Shown: in pieces, positions 8,170 through 16,105 of the stretch
How positions within the stretch are numbered: the first letter of the stretch is position 1
Layout: each line of letters opens with the position of its first letter
Source: Candidatus Saccharimonadota bacterium
Lineage (GTDB): Bacteria; Patescibacteriota; Saccharimonadia; Saccharimonadales; Saccharimonadaceae
Assembly: GCA_016290315.1 (NCBI GenBank)
Contig: JAEETK010000005.1
Span: 1 to 52,478 of the forward strand
Direction: 5' to 3'
Length of the DNA: 52,478 nt
Program-made: the position numbers and the translations under genes
The notes under the pieces: generated by a model
What the model was told of the DNA's origin: nothing
Database searches by the model: none
Seen by the model: the letters and a program-made list of their open reading frames with translations, nothing else

Positions 8170-9918
8170 GTGGAACATAATAATACAGACCTAAAAACCT
8201 ATCATTCGCTTGATTCCGTTGAGGAAGTCGAGGAATTTTACCAGGCAATCCGTCGCGAACGCCTAACGCATAAACTATCGCCTAATCGTCCGTACTGTTA
8301 TTGGACAATTGAAACTTACGACAAGTCTAATGGCATTAGGGGTGGTGGAGGCCTCGGTGTCCTAGCGGCCGATATGCGTCGTGTAGCCGAGCAGTTACAA
8401 GTGCCTTTTGTGTTAGTGACACCCTTTTACCCATGGGAATCGCATCAGAAAATGCAGAACATGGAGCAGATTGATTATCACGAAGAGCGCAACTATCGAG
8501 AATTTGGTTTTAATTACGTCGATAAGGTACGTATTAAAACATCGACTAGCTCAGTAGAGCTTGACGTTGTCGAAAAACAGCTTGGTTCCTCCCGTTTCTT
8601 ATGCATTACGGAGCCAAATTTTGGCGAACTTTATTCTGGCGAATCAGGATCAGACCATCGCCTCTATCAGGAAGTCGCCCTAGGTTTTGGCGGTTACCAG
8701 GCATTAAAACTGGTCGGTCTTCGCCCTGCCGTTATTCAGCTAAACGAAGTCGCAACATTCTTTGCAGCCGTGGCGCGCCTCGACGAGCTAGTCAGCTCGG
8801 GTATGGACTTTTATGAAGCTGTGGTTTATACGAGGAAGCACACTTTGTACACAAACCACACTCTCGTTCAGGCGGCTGAGGCAACTTTCCATTACAGTCA
8901 GTTTGAGCAGTATGTCTTCCCTAATATTAAATCTGTGGCCGTGAAGCGATGGCTATCAGATAAGTTTACCGATGGAATGATTAGGCTTTCTACTCCGACC
9001 GTAGAGATCGCAGAATTGCGTAGTGGTGTTTCTATCCTGCATGCAAGAGTCGCCAACTATCGTGACATTAATGGCGCAAAGATTAAATTCAAGAGCGTCA
9101 CGAACGGTATCCATATGCGCACTTGGGTACTCCCAGAGATTATGAATTTTTATCGCGAGCATGGGGTGCTTGACCGTTTTGACCTTCCCACTACGCGCGG
9201 CTTCGAAGAAGCAGTTGATGCCATTACGGCTACGCAAATTCGCAACCTAAAAAGTCTCGGCCGTAAAAGGTTGAATGAGATTTTGCAGCACCGTACCGAT
9301 CAATATGGAAACCAAATTCATATTCCAGAAGACGCATTCTTGTTCGATTTCAAGCGCCGTTTCGTAGATTACAAGAGGCCAACCCTACCGTTCAATGATC
9401 CGGATCGCCTAGCACGCATTCTTCAAGATAATAACGCGCACTACATTCTAGCAGGACGCGTACATATGGGTGATTCGAATATGTTCGGTAAGTTAATGAA
9501 TACTTTACACCTAATTAACAGTCACCCAATTCTCCGTGAGCGCGTACACTACTTGCCGGATTACGACGAGGAGTTAGGCCTAGGCTTATCGCTAGGCGCC
9601 AACAGCTCAATCAATACACCTATCGTCGGCCTTGAGGCTTGCGGTACGAGCTGGATGAAAGATATTGCAAACATGGGTCTTCTAATCTCCACTCATGATG
9701 GCGGCGTAGCGGACCGTAGCTCAGACAACTACCTAACTATCGAGGGCAAGAATGAGGAGCAAGAGACCGAAAACCTTTACAAACAGATGGAAGTTGCTGC
9801 AAAAGCATGGCACAACGACCAAGAGCTAGAATATTGGATTCATAAAGAGCTTAAAGCTTACCTTGACGTTTGTTCCGGCTCGCGTATGATGCGTGATTAT
9901 CTGAACTATTTGTTCTAA
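8170..9918 (+). CDS. Alpha-glucan (glycogen-type) phosphorylase, GT35
   Basis: GT35 enzymes release glucose-1-phosphate from alpha-glucans using PLP. Visible landmarks are the N-terminal glycine loop GGGGLGVLAADMRR near residues 58-71, SVTNGIHMRTW near 308, and the PLP-lysine region NTPIVGLEACGTSWMK near 482-497, with Lys497 as the Schiff-base candidate. At 582 aa it is well below the roughly 800 aa of classical glycogen phosphorylases and near the short bacterial/archaeal alpha-glucan phosphorylases. The usual ASGT(S/G)xMK reads ACGTSWMK. The start is GTG at 8170, with AGGA about 10 nt upstream. No other glycogen gene is in the window, so the substrate may be scavenged glucan. Confidence 0.88.
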   Translation: MEHNNTDLKTYHSLDSVEEVEEFYQAIRRERLTHKLSPNRPYCYWTIETYDKSNGIRGGGGLGVLAADMRRVAEQLQVPFVLVTPFYPWESHQKMQNMEQIDYHEERNYREFGFNYVDKVRIKTSTSSVELDVVEKQLGSSRFLCITEPNFGELYSGESGSDHRLYQEVALGFGGYQALKLVGLRPAVIQLNEVATFFAAVARLDELVSSGMDFYEAVVYTRKHTLYTNHTLVQAAEATFHYSQFEQYVFPNIKSVAVKRWLSDKFTDGMIRLSTPTVEIAELRSGVSILHARVANYRDINGAKIKFKSVTNGIHMRTWVLPEIMNFYREHGVLDRFDLPTTRGFEEAVDAITATQIRNLKSLGRKRLNEILQHRTDQYGNQIHIPEDAFLFDFKRRFVDYKRPTLPFNDPDRLARILQDNNAHYILAGRVHMGDSNMFGKLMNTLHLINSHPILRERVHYLPDYDEELGLGLSLGANSSINTPIVGLEACGTSWMKDIANMGLLISTHDGGVADRSSDNYLTIEGKNEEQETENLYKQMEVAAKAWHNDQELEYWIHKELKAYLDVCSGSRMMRDYLNYLF

Positions 9919-9927
9919 AAAACACTA

Positions 9928-9957
9928 AACCGGTATTTGCAAAAATGCCGGTTTTTT
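9928..9957 (+). terminator. Terminator of the phosphorylase gene
   Basis: A 10-bp stem (ACCGGTATTT / AAATGCCGGT with one G-T pair, loop GCAA) is followed by T6. The -35 of the secE promoter lies in its loop. Confidence 0.92.
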
Positions 9958-9992
9958 GATATACTCTTGACAAGAGTCCGAAAGGACTATTT
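9937..9992 (+). promoter_or_regulatory. secE promoter nested in the terminator, with a 5' GAAA stem-loop
   Basis: TTGCAA (9937-9942), a 17-nt spacer and extended -10 TGA TATACT (9958-9965) predict a start near 9972. The transcript would then open with AGTCC-GAAA-GGACT (9975-9988) followed by T5, either a stabilising 5' stem-loop or a weak attenuator. Shine-Dalgarno GGGAG follows at about 9998. Confidence 0.55.
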
Positions 9993-10008
9993 TTAATGGG
10001 AGTAATTA

Positions 10009-10428
10009 ATGGCAAACGTAACCAGAATTAAAGCGAAGGACGACGGCGCAAAGAATAAAGCCAACAAGTCCGATGACGCAGAAATTACTCGCAAGGTCAC
10101 CATCAAGGCCAAGAAAAGCGAGAATAAAAAGGTCCGCGCCAAAGAAAATGCGGAAGCCAAAAAAGCAGCAAGAGCCGAGAAAAAAGCCGAAAGAAAAGCC
10201 GCAAAGCAAGGTAAGAAAGTATTTATTCTTTTCCGCCCATTTGCCGCAATCGGTCGTTACATCAAAGAATCCTTCCAGGAAGTACGCCAAGTACGTTGGC
10301 CGGACCGCAAGTCAACCTGGAAAATGACACTATCGGTAGTGTTATACGTTATCTTGATTGCAACAATCATCATGCTACTAGATGCGTTCTTTACCTTTAT
10401 CTTTAGTAAAATATTAAGCAACGTTTAG
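10009..10428 (+). CDS. secE: SecE preprotein translocase subunit with long basic N-terminal extension
   Basis: SecE clamps SecY in the Sec translocon. The conserved core lies in the last 65 residues: amphipathic helix [20 protein letters not shown] followed by one membrane helix (about 105-133). Residues 1-75 are almost entirely Lys, Ala, Glu and Arg, a low-complexity soluble extension. That makes the protein 139 aa rather than the usual single-helix length of about 60-70. The extension may contact ribosomal RNA, but that is inference. nusG follows 13 nt downstream, the classic secE-nusG order. Confidence 0.95.
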   Translation: MANVTRIKAKDDGAKNKANKSDDAEITRKVTIKAKKSENKKVRAKENAEAKKAARAEKKAERKAAKQGKKVFILFRPFAAIGRYIKESFQEVRQVRWPDRKSTWKMTLSVVLYVILIATIIMLLDAFFTFIFSKILSNV

Positions 10429-10441
10429 GAGAATTTACAAA

Positions 10442-10993
10442 ATGGCAGTTAACCGTTATGATGGATCTCGCGCATGGTACGCTATTAGTACCTACTCGGG
10501 TTATGAAGATAAGGTCGCAGATTCCATCAAACAACGTATCGGTAGCGTCGATCTTGCAGATAAAATATTTGACGCCATCGTTCCAAAGGAAAAACAAATC
10601 GAAATCAAGAACGGCAAGCGTCGCGTCGCTGATAAGAAAATCTTCCAGGGATATGTATTAGTGGAAATGTGCCTCTCGGACGAAACCTGGTATATCATCC
10701 GAAATACGCCTGGCGTAACTGGCTTCGTTGGTACTGGCACCCAGCCAACGCCAGTCTCAAACAAAGAGATTGAAAAGATTAAGAAGCGTATGGGTGTTGA
10801 AGATCCGAAGTTTACCGTCAACTATGAAATCGGCGAAGTCGTCTCGGTCACCGATGGTCCATTCAAAGGCTTTGAGGGTACTATTTCCGAAATTGACGCC
10901 AATAAGGGCAAACTCAAGGTGCTTGTCTCGATGTTCGGTCGCGAAACAGCCGTCGAGCTCGACGCCTTACAAGTTAAGAAAATTGACGACTAA
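10442..10993 (+). CDS. nusG: Transcription termination/antitermination factor NusG
   Basis: NusG binds RNA polymerase through its N-terminal NGN domain and links it to Rho or the ribosome through its C-terminal KOW domain. The NGN domain starts at [15 protein letters not shown] and runs to about residue 110 ([10 protein letters not shown]). The KOW motif is [17 protein letters not shown] near 140-156. The length of 183 aa is typical. AGGAG lies about 10 nt before ATG. It shares a transcript with secE and ends at a strong terminator. rplK, normally next, is separated by orphan cassette B. Confidence 0.97.
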   Translation: MAVNRYDGSRAWYAISTYSGYEDKVADSIKQRIGSVDLADKIFDAIVPKEKQIEIKNGKRRVADKKIFQGYVLVEMCLSDETWYIIRNTPGVTGFVGTGTQPTPVSNKEIEKIKKRMGVEDPKFTVNYEIGEVVSVTDGPFKGFEGTISEIDANKGKLKVLVSMFGRETAVELDALQVKKIDD

Positions 10994-11002
10994 AAACATC
11001 AC

Positions 11003-11030
11003 GAGGAGCCATAATAATGGCTCCTTTTTT
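11003..11030 (+). terminator. Terminator of secE-nusG
   Basis: Stem GGAGCCA / TGGCTCC with loop TAATAA, then T6. Confidence 0.92.
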
Positions 11031-11035
11031 GTGTA

Positions 11036-11064
11036 TTTAAAAAATCCCCGGGGAAACCGGGGAT
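11036..11064 (-). terminator. Terminator of orphan cassette B
   Basis: On the minus strand the stem ATCCCCGG / CCGGGGAT is followed by T6. Confidence 0.88.
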
Positions 11065-11098
11065 TAGTCTTGTTAGTACGGGGCGGCCTACATTGAGC

Positions 11099-11674
11099 TC
11101 AAACATTCGAAAGTTTGTACGGCGGAACACATCTTTTGTCGAAATAGATATGAAAAATCGACGATTTAGCTATCGCAGTGGCGAGATCGTAAACCAGGAT
11201 ACAATATTTACTACCGTAATTAAACTCGTTTATGAACGCCACGAGAAAATCAACAAGTGCTCGGCCAAGTAAATCTTTTTCTATAGCGTCGCCATAGGCT
11301 GCGGCTTTTCTGACGGCATCTATTGCTTCCTTTAAGTGCGAAGAAAACGACGATTCGTCAAGCGTGTCGCCTCGATATCCGGTCTTAAATATGAAGGCTT
11401 CCCGAAGAAATGCTTCCAGATTTATTTCGACTTGCTTTAGCTCGCCAAATACTGGATAGTAGAACGACTTAATCTCATGTCCGCTCTCGGTGAACATATA
11501 GGTTACGTTTATCATTGAGTCGATCATGTCCGTAAACTCGGGAGCGTTGGCTTCGATATCTTCATCACTCATTTTGGCCGCGAGTGCGTCTCGTACTGCC
11601 CGCACGAGATAGTCGTTGGTTCCATACGCGTGCGATAATATGGAAGTCACACGAAGCATGCCATTCTGGTCCAT
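11099..11674 (-). CDS. Orphan cassette B, second gene: soluble helical protein, 191 aa
   Basis: Not recognised. It is predicted mostly helical and acidic, with hydrophobic stretches (FLVAFINEF; ILVYDLATAIA) too broken for clear membrane helices and no signal peptide. The long frame could start at 11785, but ATG 11674 is chosen because GGAGGTGGGT directly precedes it. That Shine-Dalgarno begins inside the stop codon of the upstream 64-codon gene, so the two are probably translationally coupled. TGA is the stop codon. The pair sits between nusG and rplK, opposite to both. Confidence 0.6.
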   Translation of the reverse strand: MDQNGMLRVTSILSHAYGTNDYLVRAVRDALAAKMSDEDIEANAPEFTDMIDSMINVTYMFTESGHEIKSFYYPVFGELKQVEINLEAFLREAFIFKTGYRGDTLDESSFSSHLKEAIDAVRKAAAYGDAIEKDLLGRALVDFLVAFINEFNYGSKYCILVYDLATAIAKSSIFHIYFDKRCVPPYKLSNV

Positions 11675-11684
11675 ACCCACCTCC

Positions 11685-11879
11685 TTAGTAGCCACTATAC
11701 GGCTGCGGGATACCACCGCTAGACTGAGATTTTTCGGCAATGCAGCTCGCATCTTTAGGCTCCGCATCGCTATTCCTGGCCTCATTCATCACGCAATTGT
11801 TCAGATCAACCTCATAGGGGCGCGGAATATGGTCCCCACTCGTACTAGCGCCTGCGTTTCCTTTCTCATCTTTACCCAT
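11685..11879 (-). CDS. Orphan cassette B, first gene: small polar peptide, 64 aa
   Basis: A short hydrophilic reading frame rich in Ser, Gly, Asp and Pro with two Cys (about residues 29 and 46) and the repeated pattern (I)PxPY near 23 and 58. No known family. It is accepted because it has a strong Shine-Dalgarno (AAGGGAGG, 9 nt before ATG), a consensus promoter, and its TAA abuts the ribosome-binding site of the next gene. It could be a leader peptide controlling the downstream gene or a small partner protein. Confidence 0.5.
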   Translation of the reverse strand: MGKDEKGNAGASTSGDHIPRPYEVDLNNCVMNEARNSDAEPKDASCIAEKSQSSGGIPQPYSGY

Positions 11880-11927
11880 TACTAAAACCTCCCTTATAAA
11901 AGAACTAGTTTTTTAGCTACATTCAAT

Positions 11928-11956
11928 ATTGTAACATTTTTTTCTGTTTTTCGCAA
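11928..11956 (-). promoter_or_regulatory. Promoter of cassette B
   Basis: On the minus strand: TTGCGA (11951-11956), 17-nt spacer, extended -10 TGT TACAAT (11928-11933). Confidence 0.65.
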
Positions 11957-11983
11957 AAGACCAGCCCTAGCGATGCGGGCGGC

Positions 11984-12076
11984 TTGCTAATGTGGCGAAA
12001 ATAAGGTATAATTAACAGCGTTACGCACGTTTAATTAAACGTAATTTCCGACGAAGCGCTTCAAAGTCGGAGAAGG
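11984..12076 (+). promoter_or_regulatory. rplK promoter and structured leader
   Basis: TTGCTA (11984-11989), 17-nt spacer and TATAAT (12007-12012) place the start near 12019. The leader then holds a perfect 16-nt palindrome ACGTTTAATTAAACGT (12027-12042), extended by TTACG/CGTAA, and a second stem TCCGAC...GTCGGA (12047-12071) enclosing GAAGCGCTTC. Such leaders in L11 operons are often autoregulatory targets of L1; here that is only a possibility, as rplA is on another transcript. AGAAGGA precedes the ATG. Confidence 0.6.
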
Positions 12077-12088
12077 AATATTAATAAA

Positions 12089-12514
12089 ATGGCAAAGAAA
12101 TGTATCGGCAACCTCAAGTTGCGCATTCCTGGTGGCAAAGCTACGGCTGGGCCCCCAGTAGGTAGCACCCTTGGTCAGTGGGGTCTTAATATGATGGACT
12201 TTATCAATCCATTCAACGAGAAGACCAAAGAATTCGCTGGCAAGAACGTTATCGTCCATATCAAAGTTTACGAAGATCGTACTTTTGATTGGGTTTGCCT
12301 CGGACAGCCAGTAGACGATTTAATCCGCGAAAAAATCAAGCTAGATAAAGGTAGCGGGAAGCCAAACACTGAGAAAGTTGGCAAAATCACGATGGCTCAG
12401 ATTAAAGAAATTGCCGAGATTAAGAAAGATCAGCTTAACGCGATTGACGAAGCTGGCGCTTGCAAAATCATTGCTGGCACCGCACGTTCGATGGGCGTAG
12501 AAGTTGTCGACTAA
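12089..12514 (+). CDS. rplK: Ribosomal protein uL11
   Basis: uL11 organises the GTPase-associated centre with 23S rRNA helices 43-44. The N-terminal domain opens with the family pattern LRIPGGKATAGPPVGSTLGQ and the C-terminal rRNA-binding domain ends with GTARSMGVEV. The length of 141 aa is normal. It forms a monocistronic unit with its own promoter, leader and terminator, which is unusual because rplK is normally co-transcribed with rplA. Confidence 0.98.
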   Translation: MAKKCIGNLKLRIPGGKATAGPPVGSTLGQWGLNMMDFINPFNEKTKEFAGKNVIVHIKVYEDRTFDWVCLGQPVDDLIREKIKLDKGSGKPNTEKVGKITMAQIKEIAEIKKDQLNAIDEAGACKIIAGTARSMGVEVVD

Positions 12515-12520
12515 TCATCA

Positions 12521-12548
12521 AAAAGCTCCCCAGATGGGGAGTTTTTTG
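12521..12548 (+). terminator. Terminator of rplK
   Basis: Stem CTCCCC / GGGGAG with loop AGAT, then T6. Confidence 0.92.
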
Positions 12549-12555
12549 GTTTATT

Positions 12556-12855
12556 TTATTTTACTGCAAAGCCCGTCTCGAGCTCCGATTTAACATAATC
12601 TGGATCAACGCGTAGCCAATACATGGTCATAAATACGGTGACTGCATCTATATTACGGTTTCTTTCGTAGATTTTTTTCGCCGTCCAGCCATCTATCTCG
12701 AGCGCCGGCGAGTAGTCGTAATTTTGGTTTTTTCTCCACGTTAAGAATTCGTTAGCAATATCGTCGTATTCAGCGAGCTGTTTAGCATAATATTCAGCAT
12801 CACCAGTACTATATTTTAGCTCGTCGGTCAGACATTTTACGATTTCCTCACTCAT
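12556..12855 (-). CDS. Small acidic helical protein, candidate partner or immunity protein, 99 aa
   Basis: Not assigned to a named family. It is acidic and helical, with a pattern of the kind found in small phage/accessory proteins: Y-D-D-I-A-N-E-F-x-x-W near 30-40, then a D-G-W-T-A-K-K-I segment near 55-62, and a C-terminal V-F-M-T-M-Y-W-L-R-x-x-P-D-Y-V helix. Its ATG overlaps the stop of the upstream metallopeptidase-like gene by 4 nt (ATGA), so the two are translationally coupled. The size, charge and order fit a cognate inhibitor or immunity protein; that is inference. Confidence 0.6.
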   Translation of the reverse strand: MSEEIVKCLTDELKYSTGDAEYYAKQLAEYDDIANEFLTWRKNQNYDYSPALEIDGWTAKKIYERNRNIDAVTVFMTMYWLRVDPDYVKSELETGFAVK

Positions 12856-14402
12856 CTTCGTCCTCCTTTCTTTAACAAGTACGAGCTGACGACCATACTT
12901 CCGAATTTACCGCCCATATCAAATGATTCACGCTCCATCGTTTGGTCCCTATATTTGGAGTAGCTATCTTCCGCAGAAATATAATCAAAGCCATTAATTA
13001 CATACATCTCGCCGCGTTTGTCGCTATGCAGCTTACCGTACTCTTCTTGATATGCGTGCAAAAATTCATGAGCTATAGTGTCGGCAATCTCATTGATAAC
13101 CTTCGTCGTAACATACTCTTCGCCACTGTTTTTATAATCGTTTCGCATACACGTCTCGATATATTTAGCATTAACTTGGAGCACTTTGCTCGTTGGACTA
13201 TAGAAGCCGTAGGTGCCATCTTTATCTTCGTCGGACGTATCGATTATTACTTTTATGCCAACACTCTCAAGCTTAAACAGCTTCTTGAAGGTGTGCTCGA
13301 GTGTCTTAATCATAGCTGCATAATTCTTCCCGTCTGGGCCGAGGCTGTCTGCGGCTCTATCTATCTCGGCTTCAGGTATCTTCTTGATCAAGCTATCCAC
13401 ATAGGACCGCGTCTCTGCACGGTCGTTTGCGTTTGGATGGTAAATATGCTCAGCTAACTCACGGTAATACTCGCCCAACTCTGAAGCGCTACAATGTTTT
13501 TCTCTACATAGGTATCGGATAGCAAGGTCCACGTCACGCTGCATAGCAGGCGAACCTTTAATTTGGCCGTTATCGCGATCGGCTAAGTAAGCAAGCGTAT
13601 GCGCGCGACGCTCCCTGTATATGCGCCCGCACGCATCATATTCTAGGCCATCTTGATCATAATCCATCACTAAGTCGGCTTCATCTAGCGTAAGGTAATC
13701 TGGGTCAAACCTACCATCGGCACGAAGTTGCGTAGCAGCGATATCAATAGCACGAACTTTCTCGTTATTGTAGTATTCCATCCGCTCTTTGGCATAATTA
13801 GCCACACTTTTGCCTGCTTGTTTCGCCCAATAGTTCAAAGCCCACATTTCGCGCTGACTAATGCGGCCACGATTTGAATAGTAGGCGCTTATCACCTGCC
13901 CTTCATTGTATCGCTGAGCAAGAGTAAGCTCTAATTGTTCTTTGATAAATTTCTCACCGCCAAACCTAGCGATAAGCGCCCTATCTGTCGCAGAGAGTGC
14001 TTTGCCGTCAAAAACACTAGCCTCATAAGCCTTAACGGTATTATGCAGGCGTTTTAGGTCTGGTTTGATTGCAGATTCCCTACCGCCAACTATTTGCCCA
14101 ATCTCTTGATTAGTCAGCTCGTCTGGTATTGGGCTCTCGCCAGGCGGCAATTCTTCCATAGGAAGTGGTTCGATTAATTCGTACTGCGGCCCCTTGTCGC
14201 CAAGTTCATCTTTCTCGGTTGGAACATCAAGATCTGACCAATCGCCCTTATCGTTCGTTTCGACTTGCGAATCGTCGCCCTCTGGAGTATCCTCCGGGCT
14301 ATCTGTTGGCGTTTCATCGGCTTTATCAAGCTCGTCCCACGGCGTATTATTGTCCGCATCGGCGGGCGCAACCTCTGCGCTTGTTTTCTCTCCTTGTGCC
14401 AT
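12852..14402 (-). CDS. Putative zinc metallopeptidase with acidic disordered N-terminus, 516 aa
   Basis: The C-terminal region contains TIAHEFLHAYQEEYG near residues 440-454. This is an HExxH zinc site of the HEFxHAYQ type seen in putative metallopeptidase domains of effectors and mobile elements. Residues about 1-100 are acidic and rich in Asp, Glu, Pro and Thr, likely disordered. About 110-330 is a helical charged region with Asp-rich turns (DYDQDG near 247), and 330-430 leads into the catalytic domain. No classical signal peptide is seen, so any export would need another route. ATG 14402 follows an extended -10 (TGG TAAAAT) by 8 nt. The gene and its partner sit between rplK and rplA on the opposite strand. 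The third zinc ligand cannot be assigned by eye. Confidence 0.7.
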   Translation of the reverse strand: MAQGEKTSAEVAPADADNNTPWDELDKADETPTDSPEDTPEGDDSQVETNDKGDWSDLDVPTEKDELGDKGPQYELIEPLPMEELPPGESPIPDELTNQEIGQIVGGRESAIKPDLKRLHNTVKAYEASVFDGKALSATDRALIARFGGEKFIKEQLELTLAQRYNEGQVISAYYSNRGRISQREMWALNYWAKQAGKSVANYAKERMEYYNNEKVRAIDIAATQLRADGRFDPDYLTLDEADLVMDYDQDGLEYDACGRIYRERRAHTLAYLADRDNGQIKGSPAMQRDVDLAIRYLCREKHCSASELGEYYRELAEHIYHPNANDRAETRSYVDSLIKKIPEAEIDRAADSLGPDGKNYAAMIKTLEHTFKKLFKLESVGIKVIIDTSDEDKDGTYGFYSPTSKVLQVNAKYIETCMRNDYKNSGEEYVTTKVINEIADTIAHEFLHAYQEEYGKLHSDKRGEMYVINGFDYISAEDSYSKYRDQTMERESFDMGGKFGSMVVSSYLLKKGGRR

Positions 14403-14467
14403 CTATCGTTATTTTACCATAAGCTAATAAAAAAACGATACAAAAAACTACAGGCTTACCGCTCTAC

Positions 14468-14560
14468 TTGATTTTCTATCCGTTTTGTGCTACAATTAGA
14501 AGAGTTAATTTTAATTGTCGGGAGAGTATTTACTCGCTTGTACCGCGAAAGGATGTTTTT
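14468..14560 (+). promoter_or_regulatory. rplA promoter and leader
   Basis: TTGATT (14468-14473), 17-nt spacer and extended -10 TGC TACAAT (14491-14496) give a leader of about 58 nt. It contains GAGTA-TT-TACTC as a small stem, a possible L1 autoregulatory site, and AAAGGATG before the ATG at 14561. Confidence 0.6.
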
Positions 14561-15448
14561 ATGGCCAAAGAAGAAGCCAAAGAAATTATCGATACTCCAG
14601 TAGAAGAAGTTACTGAAGAGAAATTTGCTAAAGCTGGCAAAAAATCTAAAAAACACGTTGAAGAAGTAAAAGCTGAAGAAGAGCGCCAAGCTCGCAAAGC
14701 AGAGCGCGCTGCTGAGCCAGAAAAGAAAGTTGGGCCAAAGCCCGTCACTCGTAGCCGCCTAGAGCGCCGTGGTAAAAACTACCGCAAAGCCAATGAAAAA
14801 GTCGAGAAAAACAAAGCTTACAGCCTCGAAGAGGCGGTAAAACTCGCAATCGAGACTAGCCCAGTTAAGTTTGACGCCACACTAGAAATGCATTTCCGCC
14901 TCGGCGTAGACCCACGACAGGCAGATCAGAACATTCGTGCAACCGTCACTTTGCCAGCTGGTACTGGTAAAGACGTGCGTGTAGCTGTATTTGCGCCACT
15001 AGATATCGCTAAAGCAGCAAAGGCCGCCGGTGCAGATATCGCCGAGGATGAAGAATTCACGAAGCGTCTCGATAAAGAACAGCTAGATTTCGACGTTCTT
15101 ATCTCTACTCCACAATATATGCCAAAACTCGGTAAGTACGCCCGTCTTCTTGGTCCAAAAGGCTTAATGCCGAATCCAAAAGCTGGTACGGTTACTACCG
15201 ACATCGAGAAGGCCGTCAAAGAAGCAAAGGCCGGCAAGATTGAATACCGCGTCGACAAACAAGCTATTGTCCACGTAGGTCTTGGCAAGCTTAGCTTCGG
15301 CGCAGACAAATTAATGGAGAATATCAACGCTTTCATAGAAAGCCTAAAAAGCCAAAAACCTGCATCTATCAAAGGTCAATATGTTAAGTCCGTCTACATC
15401 TCCACGACCATGGGTCCTAGCATACTAGTTGAAAATATCTACAACTAA
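14561..15448 (+). CDS. rplA: Ribosomal protein uL1 with charged N-terminal extension
   Basis: uL1 forms the L1 stalk at the ribosomal E site and often represses its own operon. The family core starts near residue 70 (KAYSLEEAVKLAIE) and includes LGPKGLMPNPKAGTVT near 200 and the C-terminal KSVYISTTMGPSI. Residues 1-65 are a Lys/Glu/Ala-rich extension, making 295 aa against the usual 230. The open frame reaches back to 14468, but ATG 14561 is preferred: the promoter lies inside the longer frame and a Shine-Dalgarno-like AAAGGA sits just upstream. SecE carries a comparable charged extension. Confidence 0.95.
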   Translation: MAKEEAKEIIDTPVEEVTEEKFAKAGKKSKKHVEEVKAEEERQARKAERAAEPEKKVGPKPVTRSRLERRGKNYRKANEKVEKNKAYSLEEAVKLAIETSPVKFDATLEMHFRLGVDPRQADQNIRATVTLPAGTGKDVRVAVFAPLDIAKAAKAAGADIAEDEEFTKRLDKEQLDFDVLISTPQYMPKLGKYARLLGPKGLMPNPKAGTVTTDIEKAVKEAKAGKIEYRVDKQAIVHVGLGKLSFGADKLMENINAFIESLKSQKPASIKGQYVKSVYISTTMGPSILVENIYN

Positions 15449-15461
15449 CGGATCAACAGTT

Positions 15462-15491
15462 CAAAAAATCCCCCAGTTGGGGGATTTTTTA
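15462..15491. terminator. Bidirectional terminator between rplA and the convergent membrane genes
   Basis: AAAAAATCCCCC / GGGGGATTTTTT with loop AGTT; T-runs occur in both directions. Confidence 0.93.
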
Positions 15492-15496
15492 GTGTT

Positions 15497-16102
15497 TTAT
15501 TCTGGGAAGATGCTTCCATCGGCCTGCCTACAAGCAAGATACCCACTCGGAAGATCGTCATCGATATAGCTATAATCTTTCATGAAATCTAAGACCTCTT
15601 TTGAATAGTTAGAACAATCACCTACAGCCTGCGCGCCCTTAACTATTGTCTGCCATTCCGCATCACTCGTAGTGCTCTTGTACCACACTCCGGCACCACC
15701 AGTACCAGATGCGCCGACGCCACCGATTGCATAGAGATACTTTCCGTCATTCGTGAATTCAAGTTTATTAATAGTCAAATATACATCTTCGTCCGACGAG
15801 ACGCCGGCCACCTTTTTCAACCCTTCTATATCAATCCGCGTAAGCCTATCCGACATTTCTTCTCGCTCATCGCCGTCACCCTTCTCAAGTTGCGAGATTT
15901 TTTCTTCTTTTTCTTTTAGTTGTTGTTCTACATCAGCCAGCCTATTCGTGTCGCGGTTGCCCTTTGCGATAATCATAGCGGCAAACGCACCGCCAATAAT
16001 TAATATCACTAAGAGAACAATAGAACAAATCATCCAACTTTTGCCGCTTTTCGTATTTGCAGCTTCTTTCGCGTTATAGTTCGCGTCGACCATACTCGAC
16101 AT
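15497..16102 (-). CDS. Membrane-anchored coiled-coil protein, 201 aa (paralogue of the next gene)
   Basis: A short cytoplasmic N-terminus leads to one membrane helix (about 23-46), a coiled coil (about 55-85, VEQQLKEKEEKISQLEK), and an external domain of about 115 residues. The external domain carries the pattern G-T-G-G-A-G-V-W-Y-K-S...W and two Cys (about 163 and 191) that may form a disulphide. The same architecture and a similar domain (TGGSGAAIVYYKE...W) occur in the adjacent upstream gene, so they are tandem paralogues. No family name is known to me. The gap between them is 3 nt, so they share an operon. Confidence 0.7.
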   Translation of the reverse strand: MSSMVDANYNAKEAANTKSGKSWMICSIVLLVILIIGGAFAAMIIAKGNRDTNRLADVEQQLKEKEEKISQLEKGDGDEREEMSDRLTRIDIEGLKKVAGVSSDEDVYLTINKLEFTNDGKYLYAIGGVGASGTGGAGVWYKSTTSDAEWQTIVKGAQAVGDCSNYSKEVLDFMKDYSYIDDDLPSGYLACRQADGSIFPE

Positions 16103-16105
16103 CGT

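Noticed and set aside
10006-10327. Alternative frames over secE.
   Set aside because: Shadows of the Lys/Ala-rich secE extension, which is clearly coding through the conserved SecE core.
12942-13457. Plus-strand 171-codon frame opposite the metallopeptidase-like gene.
   Set aside because: No ribosome-binding site or promoter; the opposite strand has a recognisable HExxH protein with good coding structure.
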